Source: Pseudonocardia sp. DSM 110487 (GTDB lineage: Bacteria > Actinomycetota > Actinomycetes > Mycobacteriales > Pseudonocardiaceae). From it: a stretch of 64,000 bases of DNA. Within the stretch, counting starts at the first letter, position 1, and every line of letters starts with the position of its first letter. The stretch is taken from the NCBI RefSeq assembly GCF_019468565.1, contig NZ_CP080521.1, positions 5,642,001 to 5,706,000 on the forward strand. The letters run 5' to 3'. This document shows, piece by piece, positions 34,798-45,847 of this stretch. The translations under genes and the position numbers were made by a program. The notes below the pieces were generated by a model. It saw only the letters and a program-made list of their open reading frames with translations, was not told where the DNA came from and made no database searches.

Positions 34798-34817
34798 AGT
34801 GCCCTGGCCAGGGCACT
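34798..34817. repeat. perfect 20-bp palindrome before the GGDEF-EAL gene
   Basis: AGTGCCCTGGCCAGGGCACT at 34798-34817 is its own reverse complement. It lies 81 bases past the ROK stop and 37 bases before the GGDEF-EAL start, so it can be either a terminator for the former or an operator for the latter. There is no T-run after it. Confidence 0.6.
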
Positions 34818-34854
34818 CGGTTACTGGTCACGGATCCGGACGGAACGGACGTCG

Positions 34855-37302
34855 ATGAGCCTCACGTCGAGCCCGCTGCCGCTCGCGGCGGATCGCCCGC
34901 GCGGCGCGGGCGCCGCCGCGGCGGCGGCCCTGGCGCTGCTGACGCTCGCGGGGCTCGGCGCCGTGCTCGACGGTGACGCACGACAGCTGGTGGCCAATCT
35001 CGGTGTGCTCGGGCTCGCCGCGGGCGGTGGGCTCGGCTGCTTCGGTGCGGCCCGGCGCACCGGGGGACGCATCCGCCGCGGATGGGGTGCCCTCGCCGTG
35101 GCCTGCTGGTCGTGGGCGGCCGGGCAGGCGGCGTGGACGGTGTACGAGAACGTGTTGGGCATCGCCGCCCCGTACCCGTCACTCGCCGACCTCGGCTATC
35201 TGGGCTTCCCCGCCGCCGCGCTCGTCGGGCTGGCCTTCCTCGCCCCTCCGGGCTCCGGCCTCGCCACGCCGCGCCGCGTGCTGGACGCGCTCCTCGTCGG
35301 CTGCGCCGTGGGACTGGTCGCGTGGGTGACGGTACTCGACCCGGTGATCGGCACCTCCGGCGACTCGATGCTGCACGCCGCCGCGTCGGTCGTCTACCCC
35401 GTCGCGGACGCGGTGCTGCTCTCCGTCACGGTCCTGACGCTCGCCCAGACCCGGGACGCGCCGCTGCGCTGGGGCCTGCTCGGCGCCGCGGTGCTCGCGA
35501 TGGCCGCGTCCGACGCCACGTTCGCCTATCAGATCGCGGTGGGCACCTACGCCACCGGTTCGGCCGTCGAATGGGGGTGGCGGATCGCGTTCTGCCTGCT
35601 CGGGATCGCAGGCACGCTCGTGCGCGGCGGCCAGCAGGCGGAGCTGCAGAGCGTCCACGAGCCTCGCGAATCCGTCCGCGCCGGGCTGCTGCCCTACCTC
35701 CCGCTCGCGGCCGCCGCCGTGCTCGTGGCCCTGGAAGCCGCGGGTGGGGTTGGCCTCGACGGCGTGGAGGTCGCGTGCATCGCCGCGCTGGTGCTGCTCG
35801 TCCTCGTGCGCCAGTACGTGACGATGCGGGAGAACCAGGAGCTCACGCGCGCCATCCAGCAGCGCGAGGTGGAGCTGCACCACCTCGCCTTCCACGACCC
35901 GCTCACCAGCCTCGCCAACCGGGCGCTGTTCCTCGACCGGCTCAAACACGCCCTCGACCGGGCCGAGCGCACCCGGCAGCCGGTCTCCGTGGCCTTCGTC
36001 GACCTGGACGGGTTCAAGGCCGTCAACGACACGCTCGGGCACGCTGCGGGCGACGCGCTGCTGATCGAGGTGGCCGGCCGCCTGCGCGGGGCACTGCGCA
36101 GCGCCGACACCCTCGCCCGCCTCGGCGGTGACGAGTTCGCCGTGCTGGTGGAACAGGGTGACGATGCCACGACCGCCGCCCGGCGGCTGCTGGGCACGCT
36201 GAAGGACCCGTTCCACGTGCACGGCCGGTCGGTGGCGGTATCGGCGAGCATCGGCGTCGCCACCGTCGAGGCGGGGCAGGACATCGGCACCGACGCCGCC
36301 ACCCGCGCCGCCACCCTGGTGCACCGCGCCGACGTCGCTATGTACGCGGTGAAGGCGTCCGGCAAGGGGGACGTGGCCGCCCACACCGCCGCGCTCGACG
36401 GCGAGCCGGCCGACAGGGCCGAGCGGCACGCGGTGCGCCGGGTCCGCCCACCGCTGCCCGAGGCGTTCGCCGACGCGCTGCACCGCGGCGACGTGCAGGC
36501 CATCTACCAGCCGGTGGTGGACCCGGTGTCCGGCCGGATCTCCGCCATGGAGGTGCTTGCCCGCTGGACGCACGAGGGCGAGCCGGTGTCGCCTGCCACG
36601 TTCATCCCGGCCTGCGCGGCGGCGGGCCTGTCCGGCCAGCTGACCGCGCTCATGCTGGAGCAGGGGTGCGCCCAGCTCGGCCTGTGGAACGCCGGTCTCG
36701 CGCACCGGCGGCTGCGGATCGCGGTGAACGTCGACCCCACCGAGTTCGGCGACAGCGGCCTGCCCGACCGGGTGGCGGGGGTCATGCGCCGCTACGGCAT
36801 CTCCCCCGGCCAGCTGGCGCTGGAGATGACCGAGATCGCGGTGAACAACCGGCCCGCGAACGCCGTCGACGTGATGCACCGGCTGCGCGAGCTCGGCGTC
36901 CGGATCGCGCTCGACGACTTCGGAACCGGCTACTCCACGCTGGCCAGGCTCTCCCGCACCCCCGTGGACACCGTGAAGATCGACAGGTCCTTCGTGGCCC
37001 ACATCGACCACGACGAGCAGCAGCGCTGGTTCCTGCGCGGCCTGCTCGACCTCGCCCGCCACTTGGGCCTGCGGACCGTCGCCGAGGGCGTCGAGCGGGC
37101 CGGGCAGCTGCACGAGCTGCGCAGGCAGGGCTGCGACCTGGTGCAGGGCCACTTCATCGCCCGGCCCGCCACGGGTGCGCAGCTCACCCCCGCCGTGCTC
37201 GCCGACCTGCCGATCCTCGCCCCCCACCTGCGCGGGATGCGGGCGAGCGAGACGCGGCTCGCCGCGGGCCGCTGGTTCCGCCCGGCCTCCGAACCCGGCT
37301 GA
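34855..37302 (+). CDS. membrane-bound GGDEF-EAL cyclic-di-GMP protein
   Basis: An 815-residue protein. About nine to ten hydrophobic segments fill residues 20-320 as a membrane sensor. Then comes a diguanylate cyclase domain with intact GGDEF at 424-428, and an EAL phosphodiesterase domain with the signature Glu566 in MEVLARW (EVL instead of EAL). The other phosphodiesterase residues are present: VNVDPTEF, LEMTEIAV, DDFGTGYS, VKIDRSFV, AEGVE and LVQGHF. Both activities are thus possible; it synthesises or degrades cyclic-di-GMP in response to a membrane signal. A perfect palindrome precedes it and a 121-bp palindromic repeat follows, so it seems to be a single-gene unit. Confidence 0.95.
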   Translation: MSLTSSPLPLAADRPRGAGAAAAAALALLTLAGLGAVLDGDARQLVANLGVLGLAAGGGLGCFGAARRTGGRIRRGWGALAVACWSWAAGQAAWTVYENVLGIAAPYPSLADLGYLGFPAAALVGLAFLAPPGSGLATPRRVLDALLVGCAVGLVAWVTVLDPVIGTSGDSMLHAAASVVYPVADAVLLSVTVLTLAQTRDAPLRWGLLGAAVLAMAASDATFAYQIAVGTYATGSAVEWGWRIAFCLLGIAGTLVRGGQQAELQSVHEPRESVRAGLLPYLPLAAAAVLVALEAAGGVGLDGVEVACIAALVLLVLVRQYVTMRENQELTRAIQQREVELHHLAFHDPLTSLANRALFLDRLKHALDRAERTRQPVSVAFVDLDGFKAVNDTLGHAAGDALLIEVAGRLRGALRSADTLARLGGDEFAVLVEQGDDATTAARRLLGTLKDPFHVHGRSVAVSASIGVATVEAGQDIGTDAATRAATLVHRADVAMYAVKASGKGDVAAHTAALDGEPADRAERHAVRRVRPPLPEAFADALHRGDVQAIYQPVVDPVSGRISAMEVLARWTHEGEPVSPATFIPACAAAGLSGQLTALMLEQGCAQLGLWNAGLAHRRLRIAVNVDPTEFGDSGLPDRVAGVMRRYGISPGQLALEMTEIAVNNRPANAVDVMHRLRELGVRIALDDFGTGYSTLARLSRTPVDTVKIDRSFVAHIDHDEQQRWFLRGLLDLARHLGLRTVAEGVERAGQLHELRRQGCDLVQGHFIARPATGAQLTPAVLADLPILAPHLRGMRASETRLAAGRWFRPASEPG

Positions 37303-37325
37303 TCAGGAACCCGCAACCCCCTCGT

Positions 37326-37446
37326 CCGGTGGTCGAGTAGCGCCGGCCCGCCAGGGCCGGCGCGTATCGAGACCACATGCCGGTCTCCGAGGTTGGTGGT
37401 CTCGATACGGGCCGGCGCTGGGGCGCCGGCCCTACTCGACCACCGG
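37326..37446. repeat. 121-bp palindromic repeat, copy A
   Basis: Outer arms CCGGTGGTCGAGTAG (37326-37340) and CTACTCGACCACCGG (37432-37446) are perfectly complementary. Inner arms (GGCCGGCGCGTATCGAGACC and its near complement) extend the hairpin. It sits between the convergent GGDEF-EAL and glyoxylate carboligase genes, where it could act as a two-way terminator. A closely similar copy lies at 61272-61390. Confidence 0.9.
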
Positions 37447-37452
37447 GGTTGG

Positions 37453-39218
<1,766 letters not shown>

Positions 39219-39219
<1 letters not shown>

Positions 39220-40103
39220 CAGGTTCCACCCCTCCCGGACAGCCTCTCGACGAGCAGCAGCAGCGCGCTGTGGTCGAGGTCGCCGTGCCCCATGGCCCGC
39301 AGCGCCCCCACGAGCTGGGCGACGTGCGCACCGAGCGGGATCGTGACGCCGGCCTCGCGGGCGGCGGCGGTGACGATGCCCAGGTCCTTGTGGTGCAGGT
39401 CAATCCGGAAGCCGGGCGCGAACTCGCGCGCCCGCATACCGGCGGCCTTGCGCTGCAGCACGGTGCTGCCGGCGAGCCCGCCGCCGAGCACCTCGGTGGC
39501 GGCCGCGGTGTCGACGCCGTGCGCCTCGAGGAAGACGAGGGCCTCGGCGAGCAGCTGGATGTTACCGGCGACGATCAGCTGGTTGGCGGCCTTCACGGTC
39601 TGGCCCGCACCAGCCGGGCCGACGTGCACGACGGTGCCGCCGACCACGTCCAGGTATGGCCGCGCCGCCTCGACGTCCTCGGCCGCACCGCCGACCATGA
39701 TCGAGAGAGTGCCCTCCTTCGCGCCGGCCTCGCCGCCGCTGACGGGCGCGTCGACGACGCGGATGCCGCGCTCGTTCCCCGCCTCGGCGATGGCGCGGGC
39801 GACGTCCGGGCGGATCGTGGAGCAGTCGACGTGCAGGGTGCCGGGCTTCGCGGTCGCGTAGATACCGTCCTCACCCAGCGCGACATCCTCGACATCCGGA
39901 CTGTCCGGCACCATCGTGATCACGACCTCGGCGTCGCGCACCGCGTCGGCCACGCTGCTCGCGGCCCGGCCGCCGCGCTCGACGAGCTTGTCGACGGCGG
40001 GGCGGGAGCGGTTGTAGCCCACCACGTCGTGGCCGGCGTCGATCAGGTGCCCGGCCATGGGGGCACCCATGATGCCGAGGCCGATGAAGGCGATGGTCGT
40101 CAC
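39219..40103 (-). CDS. glxR: 2-hydroxy-3-oxopropionate (tartronate semialdehyde) reductase
   Basis: A 294-residue beta-hydroxyacid dehydrogenase. FIGLGIMGAPMAGHLIDAGH is the NAD(P) Rossmann motif, DAPVSGGEAGAKEGTL the substrate-binding region, and GAGQTVKAANQLIVAGN carries the catalytic Lys. HHKDLGIVTAAA is typical of GarR/GlxR. It reduces the Gcl product to D-glycerate. GTG 40103 overlaps the stop of hyi (GTGA), and its stop overlaps the gcl start, so gcl, glxR and hyi are translationally coupled. Confidence 0.93.
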
Positions 40104-40879
40104 TGCTCTTCCTTCCGGAGCCAGTCGAAGGCGTGGTCGCTGTCGGTGGACGGCACGTACTCCAGCCCGATCCACCCGGTGTAGCCGGCCGCGGTGAGGG
40201 CGGAGAGGTGCGCGTCGAAGGGGATCTCGCCGGTGCCGGGCTCGTGGCGGCCGGGGGCGTCGGCGATCTGGACGTGCCCGATCCGGGCGGCGTGGTCGCG
40301 GATCACCGCGGCGACGTCGTCGCCGTTGACGGTGAGGTGGTACAGGTCGGCCAGCAGCGCGACGTTCGGCACGTTGAGCCGGTCGGCCACGGCGAGGGCG
40401 TCGGTGGCGGTGCGCAGCGGGTAGCGGTCGGCACCGGAGAGCGGTTCGAGGACCACGGTGCCGTCGAGCAGGGCCGCCGCGCGGGCGAGGTTCTGCACGG
40501 CGAGGTCGTCCTGGTCGCGCGGGTCGGCGCCCTCGACGCGGTTGCCGTAGAGCGCGTTGAACACCCGCGTGCCGAGGCGTTTTCCGATCGCGGCTGCGAT
40601 GTCGATGCTGTCGCGGAACTCGGTCTCCCGCCCCGGCCACGACGCAAGCCCGCGGTCCCCGTTCGGCATGTCGCCCGCGGCCAGGTTGAGCCCGGTGAGC
40701 TGCACACCGGCGTCCTCGATCGCGCGCACGAAGGTGTCGACCTCGGCGTCGGAGGGCGCGGCGGTGGGGAAGGGCCACCAGAACTCGACGGCGTCGAACC
40801 CGGCGGCCTTCGCCGCGGCTGGCCGTTCGAGCAGGGGCAGCTCGGTGAAGAGGATCGAGCAGTTGACGGTGTATCTCAC
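40100..40879 (-). CDS. hyi: hydroxypyruvate isomerase
   Basis: A 259-residue TIM-barrel isomerase (AP-endonuclease-2-like fold). The opening YTVNCSILFTELPLLERPAA and GFDAVEFWWPFP, with VLEPLSGADRYPL, ADLYHLTVNGDD and the last metal ligand in IGLEYVPS, match Hyi. It interconverts hydroxypyruvate and tartronate semialdehyde, linking to the glyoxylate carboligase route. Its gene begins 24 bases after allantoicase ends and overlaps glxR by four bases. Confidence 0.93.
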   Translation of the reverse strand: MRYTVNCSILFTELPLLERPAAAKAAGFDAVEFWWPFPTAAPSDAEVDTFVRAIEDAGVQLTGLNLAAGDMPNGDRGLASWPGRETEFRDSIDIAAAIGKRLGTRVFNALYGNRVEGADPRDQDDLAVQNLARAAALLDGTVVLEPLSGADRYPLRTATDALAVADRLNVPNVALLADLYHLTVNGDDVAAVIRDHAARIGHVQIADAPGRHEPGTGEIPFDAHLSALTAAGYTGWIGLEYVPSTDSDHAFDWLRKEEQ

Positions 40880-40903
40880 CGATGAGACCTCCGGTTCGGG
40901 ACA

Positions 40904-41878
40904 CTAGGACCAGCGGGCAGCCAGTTCCGTGCGGCCTTTCGGCGTGAGCGCGCCGTGTAGCCGTAGGCGGGCCATGCCGCCGTCGGGGAAGACGTCCATC
41001 CGGACGTGGGTCACCGCGGTGGCGGGAACCCGGAAGCGGTGTCGCGTGTCGGGCTGCAGCGCGGTGCGGCGCAGCAGCTCGACCGTGCCGCCGTCGGCGG
41101 TGCGGCCGGTGAGCGCGGCCCAGCCGGGCGCGTTGTGCAGGAACCAGCTCGTGTCGAGCTCGGCCAGCACCAGCTCGGCCTCGGCGACGAGCGCAACCTC
41201 GACCCAGTCGTTGCCGTCGTCGCGGCGCCGGGCGTTCTCCCAGCCCTCGCCCATGGTGCGGGCGGGGCCGGGCAGCAGCAGGTTGTTCGGGGAGCCGTAG
41301 AACGCGTTCGAGCAGGCCACCACCCGGCCGCCGTGTTCGAGGGCGGCGAGGTCGGCGGTGCCGAGCACGTCCAGGAGCGAGGGGTCGGGCAGCGCCTCGC
41401 CGTGCACCCGCAGCCGCGCCACCCCGCCGTCCGGGAAGATCCGCAGCCGGACGTGGGTGACCCGGCGCGGGTTCTCGACGGCGAACGCGTTCTCGCTGTC
41501 ACCCGACACGGCCGAGCGGGGCACGAGCGGCTCCCACTCGAGCGCGGCCACGTCGGCGAGCCCGTCGGCGCATGCGCCGTCCACCCCGATCTCGGGCGGG
41601 TAGTTGCCCGTGAACCAGGCCGTGTCGACCACGACCCCGTGCACCACCCCGGACGCCCCCAGCCGCACGATCGCTTCGTCGTGCCCCGGCGAGCGCCTGC
41701 GACGCGTCTCCCAGCCGTCGTAGACCTTGCCCTGCGAGCCGAACGTGGTGGGGTCGAACACCGGCCGGCCCGGGGTGATCAGGTTCTCCTTCGCGGCGAA
41801 CGCGTCGTCGTTGGCGTACACGACCGCGCCGCCCAGCGAACGCAGCGCGAGATCGGGCAGCTCCCGGAAATCTGCCAT
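40904..41878 (-). CDS. alc: allantoicase
   Basis: A 324-residue allantoicase, which hydrolyses allantoate to ureidoglycolate and urea. The protein is an internal duplication of two jelly-roll modules: each half has a VDTAWFTGNYPPE- or DTSWFLHNAPGWA-type strand and a VTHVRLRIFPDGGVARLRVH / VTHVRMDVFPDGGMARLRLH pair. The N-terminus LPDLALRSLGGAVVYANDDA is characteristic. ATG 41878 overlaps the allantoinase stop. It produces ureidoglycolate; the lyase needed next is not in the window. Confidence 0.95.
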   Translation of the reverse strand: MADFRELPDLALRSLGGAVVYANDDAFAAKENLITPGRPVFDPTTFGSQGKVYDGWETRRRRSPGHDEAIVRLGASGVVHGVVVDTAWFTGNYPPEIGVDGACADGLADVAALEWEPLVPRSAVSGDSENAFAVENPRRVTHVRLRIFPDGGVARLRVHGEALPDPSLLDVLGTADLAALEHGGRVVACSNAFYGSPNNLLLPGPARTMGEGWENARRRDDGNDWVEVALVAEAELVLAELDTSWFLHNAPGWAALTGRTADGGTVELLRRTALQPDTRHRFRVPATAVTHVRMDVFPDGGMARLRLHGALTPKGRTELAARWS

Positions 41879-43182
41879 CAGCTCTCTCCTCGTCGCAGCA
41901 GCCGCCCGCGCGGCGTCCCGCCGGCCGGCGCGCCGCGCAGCCAGGTCTGGCGCACCACGCCCTGAAGCTCCCGGCCGGCGTACGGGGTGACCGCGTGCCG
42001 GTGGTGCAGCTCCCCCACCGTGTAGGGCTCGTCCGGCGCGAAGACGACGAGATCGGCGTCGGCACCGGCGGTGATCCGGCCCTTGTGGTGCAGCCCGACG
42101 CGCGCGGCGGGCGCGTGCGCCATCCACTCGACGACGTCGGTGATCCCGTGCCCGCGCCGTCGGGCCTCGGTCCACACGACCGGCAGCCCGACCTGCAGCG
42201 ACGCGATGCCGCCCCACGCGGTGCCGAAGTCGCCGGTGTCGAGGTGCTTGAGGTCGGGTGGGGACGGCGAGTGGTCGGAGACGATCATGTCGAGCACGCC
42301 GTCGGCGAGGCCCTGCCACAGCGCGTCCCGGTTGGCCGCCTCCCGCACCGGCGGGCAGCACTTGAACCGGGTGTCGCCGTCGGGCACCTCCTCGGCGGTG
42401 AGCGCGAGGTAGTGCGGGCAGGTCTCGACGCTCACCGGGAGCCCTTCGGCGCGGGCCGCGGCCAGCAGCGGCAGCGCGGACGCCGCCGACAGGTGCACCA
42501 CGTGCACGCGCGCCCCGGTCTCGCGGGCCAGCCGCAGGAGCATCGCGATCGCCCCGTCCTCCGCCTCCGGGGGCCGGGAGGCCACGAAGTCGGCGTACCG
42601 GCGGCCGGCCGCGGGCCGGATCGCTTCGCCGTCCTCGGCGTGGGCGATCAGCAGCCCTTCGTACTCGGCCACCGCGGAGAGCGCGGCCTTCAGCCCGTCG
42701 GCGTCGAGCGGCGGGAATTCCGGCACCCCGCTGTCGAGCAGGAAGCACTTGACGCCGAAGACACCCTCGGCGTGCAGCTTCGCGAGCTCGCCCGCGTTGC
42801 CGGGGATCGCCCCGCCCCAGAACCCGACGTCCACAGCACACTGCCCGTCGGCCGCCGCCCGCTTGGTCTGCAGGGCCGCCACGTCGACGGTCGGGGGCAG
42901 CGAGTTGAGCGGCATGTCCACGATCGTCGTGACGCCGCCCGCCGCGGCAGCCCGGGTGGCGGTGGCGAAGCCCTCCCACTCGGTGCGGCCCGGCTCGTTG
43001 ACGTGCACGTGGGTGTCGACCAACCCGGGGAGCAGCACCTCGTCGTCGGCGAGGACCACGTCCCGCGCGTCGACCGGGAGGTCGAACGGCAGCACAGCTT
43101 CGATCCGCTCACCGGAGACCAGCACGGCTGCGGGCTGTTCGACGCCCTCGACGACGGCCCGCCGCGCCCGGAAGACGATCAC
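41878..43182 (-). CDS. allB: allantoinase
   Basis: A 434-residue cyclic amidohydrolase that opens allantoin to allantoate. Metal ligands are visible: the HxH in LVDTHVHVNEPG, the Lys to be carboxylated in GVKCFLLDSG, His in IAHAEDGE and VHVVHLSAAS, and the Asp in IVSDHSPSP. Length fits. It overlaps the next gene (alc) by one base and the preceding small AGCT-like gene by four bases. It works on the product of the urate oxidase branch encoded at 57.6-59.2 kb. Confidence 0.95.
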   Translation of the reverse strand: MIVFRARRAVVEGVEQPAAVLVSGERIEAVLPFDLPVDARDVVLADDEVLLPGLVDTHVHVNEPGRTEWEGFATATRAAAAGGVTTIVDMPLNSLPPTVDVAALQTKRAAADGQCAVDVGFWGGAIPGNAGELAKLHAEGVFGVKCFLLDSGVPEFPPLDADGLKAALSAVAEYEGLLIAHAEDGEAIRPAAGRRYADFVASRPPEAEDGAIAMLLRLARETGARVHVVHLSAASALPLLAAARAEGLPVSVETCPHYLALTAEEVPDGDTRFKCCPPVREAANRDALWQGLADGVLDMIVSDHSPSPPDLKHLDTGDFGTAWGGIASLQVGLPVVWTEARRRGHGITDVVEWMAHAPAARVGLHHKGRITAGADADLVVFAPDEPYTVGELHHRHAVTPYAGRELQGVVRQTWLRGAPAGGTPRGRLLRRGES

Positions 43183-43556
43183 TGCTTCTCCTGGAAAGCC
43201 CGCCAGCTCGCGAGCCCCGAGATGTCCTCCAGCGGCGGGAGCTGCGGATACTCCCGGCGCAGGATCATCGCCAGTGACCCGCTTCCGTCGGCCAGCTCGA
43301 CCACGCCCAGCTCCAGCCCGTCGGGCTCACCGGGGAGCAGCACCTCGCGCAGCTGCTCGTAGGACAGGTCGTAGACCTCGCCCTCGACGGCCGCGCCGCC
43401 CTCCCCGACGTCTTCCAGGGCCGGGTACTTCCCGCCGACGGCGTGGAAGCGGTAGCGCGGCGCGGTGGTGGTGCGGTCCACCAGCGGAGCGTCGCCCACG
43501 AGGTGGTGATCGGCGCCGCCCGACATGGCGGTTCCGTTGAGGAACATCCGTGGCAC
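43179..43556 (-). CDS. AGCT-fold protein resembling the allophanate hydrolase C-terminal domain
   Basis: A 125-residue protein with the gamma-glutamylcyclotransferase-like (AGCT) fold: MFLNGTAMSGGADHHLVG, then TTAPRYRFHAVGGKYPAL, EGEVYDLSYEQLREVLLP and LGVVELADGSGSLAMILR. This matches the C-terminal domain of AtzF-type allophanate hydrolases as a stand-alone unit. No amidase domain accompanies it. In an allantoin operon that releases urea or related carbamoyl compounds, a decarboxylating or carbamoyl-handling role is plausible but unproven. GTG 43556 and ATG 43547 are both possible starts. It lies between the xanthine dehydrogenase large subunit and allantoinase with no room for a separate promoter. 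Confidence 0.8.
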   Translation of the reverse strand: MPRMFLNGTAMSGGADHHLVGDAPLVDRTTTAPRYRFHAVGGKYPALEDVGEGGAAVEGEVYDLSYEQLREVLLPGEPDGLELGVVELADGSGSLAMILRREYPQLPPLEDISGLASWRAFQEKQ

Positions 43557-43558
43557 TG

Positions 43559-45847
43559 TCAGACCCCCGTGATGTGTTCGGGCCGGATCGGGACGCGGCG
43601 CAGGGCGCGCCCCGTCGCCTCCCGGATCGCGGCCGCGACGGCGGGGCCGCTGGAGATCGTCGGCGGTTCGCCGACCCCACGCACACCGTAGGGGGCGTGG
43701 GGGTCCGCGTACTCGAGAACCTCGATCTTCATCGGGGGCATGTCGAGGATCGTCGGGATCAGGTAGTCGGTGAACGACGGGTTCTTCACGATCCCGTCCG
43801 CCACCACGATCTCCTCCATCAGCGCGAGGCCCATGCCCTGCGCGCTGCCACCCTGGATCTGCCCGATCACGGCGTCCGGGTTGATCGCCTTGCCGACGTC
43901 CTGCGCCGTGTCCAGCGCGACGACCTTCACCAGGCCCAGCTCCACGTCGACGTCCACGACCGCGCGGTGCGCGGAGAACGCGTACTGCACGTGGGCCGTG
44001 CCCTGGCCGGTCTCGGGGTCGACGGGGTACGTGGGCCGGTGGCGCCACTCGACGGTCTCCTCGACGACCTCGTCGCCGAGCACCTCCACGAGGTCGGCGA
44101 GCACCTCGCCGCCGACGTCGACGATCTTGTCGCCGTCCAGCCGGAGGCCGGAGCGGCCGAGCAGCGTGGCCGCCCGTCCGAGCACCGAGGCCCGCACCGC
44201 CTCGCAGGCCGCTTTGACCGCGCCACCGGTGACGTAGGTCTGCCGCGACGCCGAGGTGGAGCCACCGGAGCCGACGCTGGTGTCCTTCGGCGCCACGACG
44301 ACGCGGTCGACGCCCAACTCGGTGCGCACGATCTGTTGCTCGACGGTGATGAGGCCCTGTCCCACCTCGGCGGCCGCCGTGAGGACGGTGGCCACCGGCT
44401 CCCCGCCGGTGACCTGCAGCCGCACCCGCGCGGTGGAGTAGTCGTCGAAGCCCTCGGAGAACCCGACGTTCTTGTAGGTCACGGCGTAGCCGACCCCGCG
44501 CACCACGCCCTCGCCGTGGGTGGTGTTGGAAACCCCGCCCGGGAGCTCCCGCAGATCGCGCTCGGTTCCGGGCTCGGGAGGCAGGGGCAGGTCGCGCACC
44601 TTGCGGATGAGCTCGGCCACCGGGGCGGCGGAGTCGATGAGCTGGCCGGTGATGTTGTGGTCGCCCTCGCGCATGCCGTTGCGGGCGCGGATCTCCACCC
44701 GGTCGACGCCGACGGTGTCGGCGAGCTCGTCCATCAGCGCCTCGTGCGCGAACGCGGCCTGCACGCAGCCGAACCCGCGCATCGCGCCGCAGGGCGGGTT
44801 GTTCGTGTAGACGCCGCGCGCGTCGACGTGCACGTTGGGGATCCGGTACGGGCCCAGCCCGAGCGTGCCGCCGTTGCCGACGACCGCGGGCGTGGACGAG
44901 GCGTAGGCGCCACCGTCGAAGAGCAGGTCGGCCTTCGCGTAGACGAGGGTGCCGTCGCGCTCGGCGCCGAACTCGTAGTGCAGCCACGCGGGGTGGCGGT
45001 GCACGTGCCCGAAGAACGACTCCTCGCGGTTGTAGCTCATCTTCACCGGCTTGCCGGTGTGCTGCGCGAGCAGGCAGGCGTGGACGTGCATCGAGAGGTC
45101 CTCACGCCCGCCGAACGCACCGCCTACCCCGGCGAGGTGCAGCCGCACCTTCGCCGGGGCCATCCCGAGCGCCCGGCAGACCTGGCGCTGGTCGACGTGC
45201 AGCCACTGGGTGGCGACGTAGAGGTCCAGCCCGCCGTCCTCCGCGGGCACGGCGAGCCCGGACTCGGGCCCGAGGAAGGCCTGGTCCTGCATGCCGACCT
45301 CGAAGTCGAGCGCGACCACGACGGGTGCGCTCGGGTTCTCCTCGCCGCGGCGGACCTTGAGGTGCCGCACGAGGTTCCCGCCCGGCTGCACCTGAGGTGC
45401 GTCCGGGTCGAGAGCCTTGCGCGGGTCGGTGAGGGCGAGCAGCGGCTCGTACTCCACCACGATCCGCTTCGCGGCCCGCCGCGCCGTCTCGGGGTGGTCG
45501 GCCGCTACCAGGGCTACGGGCTCGCCCTGGTAGCGGACCACATCGCCGGCCAGGACCGGGGTGTCCTGGTGCTCCAGCCCGACGGAGTTCTCCCCCGGCA
45601 CGTCGCCTGCCGTGAGCACGGCGGTCACGCCGGGCACGGCCAGGGCCTCACCGATGTCGATCGACAGGATGCGGGCGTGCGGATGCGGGCTGCGCAGGGT
45701 GACGCCCCAGGCCATGTCGTCGTGCCACAGGTCGCTGGCGTACGCGAACTCGCCGGTGACCTTCAGCGTGCCGTCCGGGCGCAGCGGGCTGTCCCCGATC
45801 CGGCCCGAGGTGCGGGTTCCGGCGGGTGATGTCTCGGTACTGGTCAT
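43559..45847 (-). CDS. xanthine dehydrogenase, molybdopterin-binding subunit
   Basis: A 762-residue molybdenum-cofactor subunit. The N-terminal domain begins RPDGTLKVTGEFAYASDLWH; the Moco-binding core has GVGGAFGGRED, GAMRGFGCVQAAFAHEALMD, and QGMGLALMEE, and the C-terminus has the catalytic Glu in YGVRGVGEPPT. With the 2Fe-2S and FAD subunits in the same operon it forms a three-subunit hydroxylase that oxidises hypoxanthine or xanthine to urate. ATG 45847 overlaps the deaminase stop (ATGA). Purine specificity is inferred from the operon. Confidence 0.93.
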   Translation of the reverse strand: MTSTETSPAGTRTSGRIGDSPLRPDGTLKVTGEFAYASDLWHDDMAWGVTLRSPHPHARILSIDIGEALAVPGVTAVLTAGDVPGENSVGLEHQDTPVLAGDVVRYQGEPVALVAADHPETARRAAKRIVVEYEPLLALTDPRKALDPDAPQVQPGGNLVRHLKVRRGEENPSAPVVVALDFEVGMQDQAFLGPESGLAVPAEDGGLDLYVATQWLHVDQRQVCRALGMAPAKVRLHLAGVGGAFGGREDLSMHVHACLLAQHTGKPVKMSYNREESFFGHVHRHPAWLHYEFGAERDGTLVYAKADLLFDGGAYASSTPAVVGNGGTLGLGPYRIPNVHVDARGVYTNNPPCGAMRGFGCVQAAFAHEALMDELADTVGVDRVEIRARNGMREGDHNITGQLIDSAAPVAELIRKVRDLPLPPEPGTERDLRELPGGVSNTTHGEGVVRGVGYAVTYKNVGFSEGFDDYSTARVRLQVTGGEPVATVLTAAAEVGQGLITVEQQIVRTELGVDRVVVAPKDTSVGSGGSTSASRQTYVTGGAVKAACEAVRASVLGRAATLLGRSGLRLDGDKIVDVGGEVLADLVEVLGDEVVEETVEWRHRPTYPVDPETGQGTAHVQYAFSAHRAVVDVDVELGLVKVVALDTAQDVGKAINPDAVIGQIQGGSAQGMGLALMEEIVVADGIVKNPSFTDYLIPTILDMPPMKIEVLEYADPHAPYGVRGVGEPPTISSGPAVAAAIREATGRALRRVPIRPEHITGV

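Noticed and set aside
43557..44987. Long upstream extension of the AGCT-fold gene
   Set aside because: It runs in a second frame through the xanthine dehydrogenase large-subunit gene.
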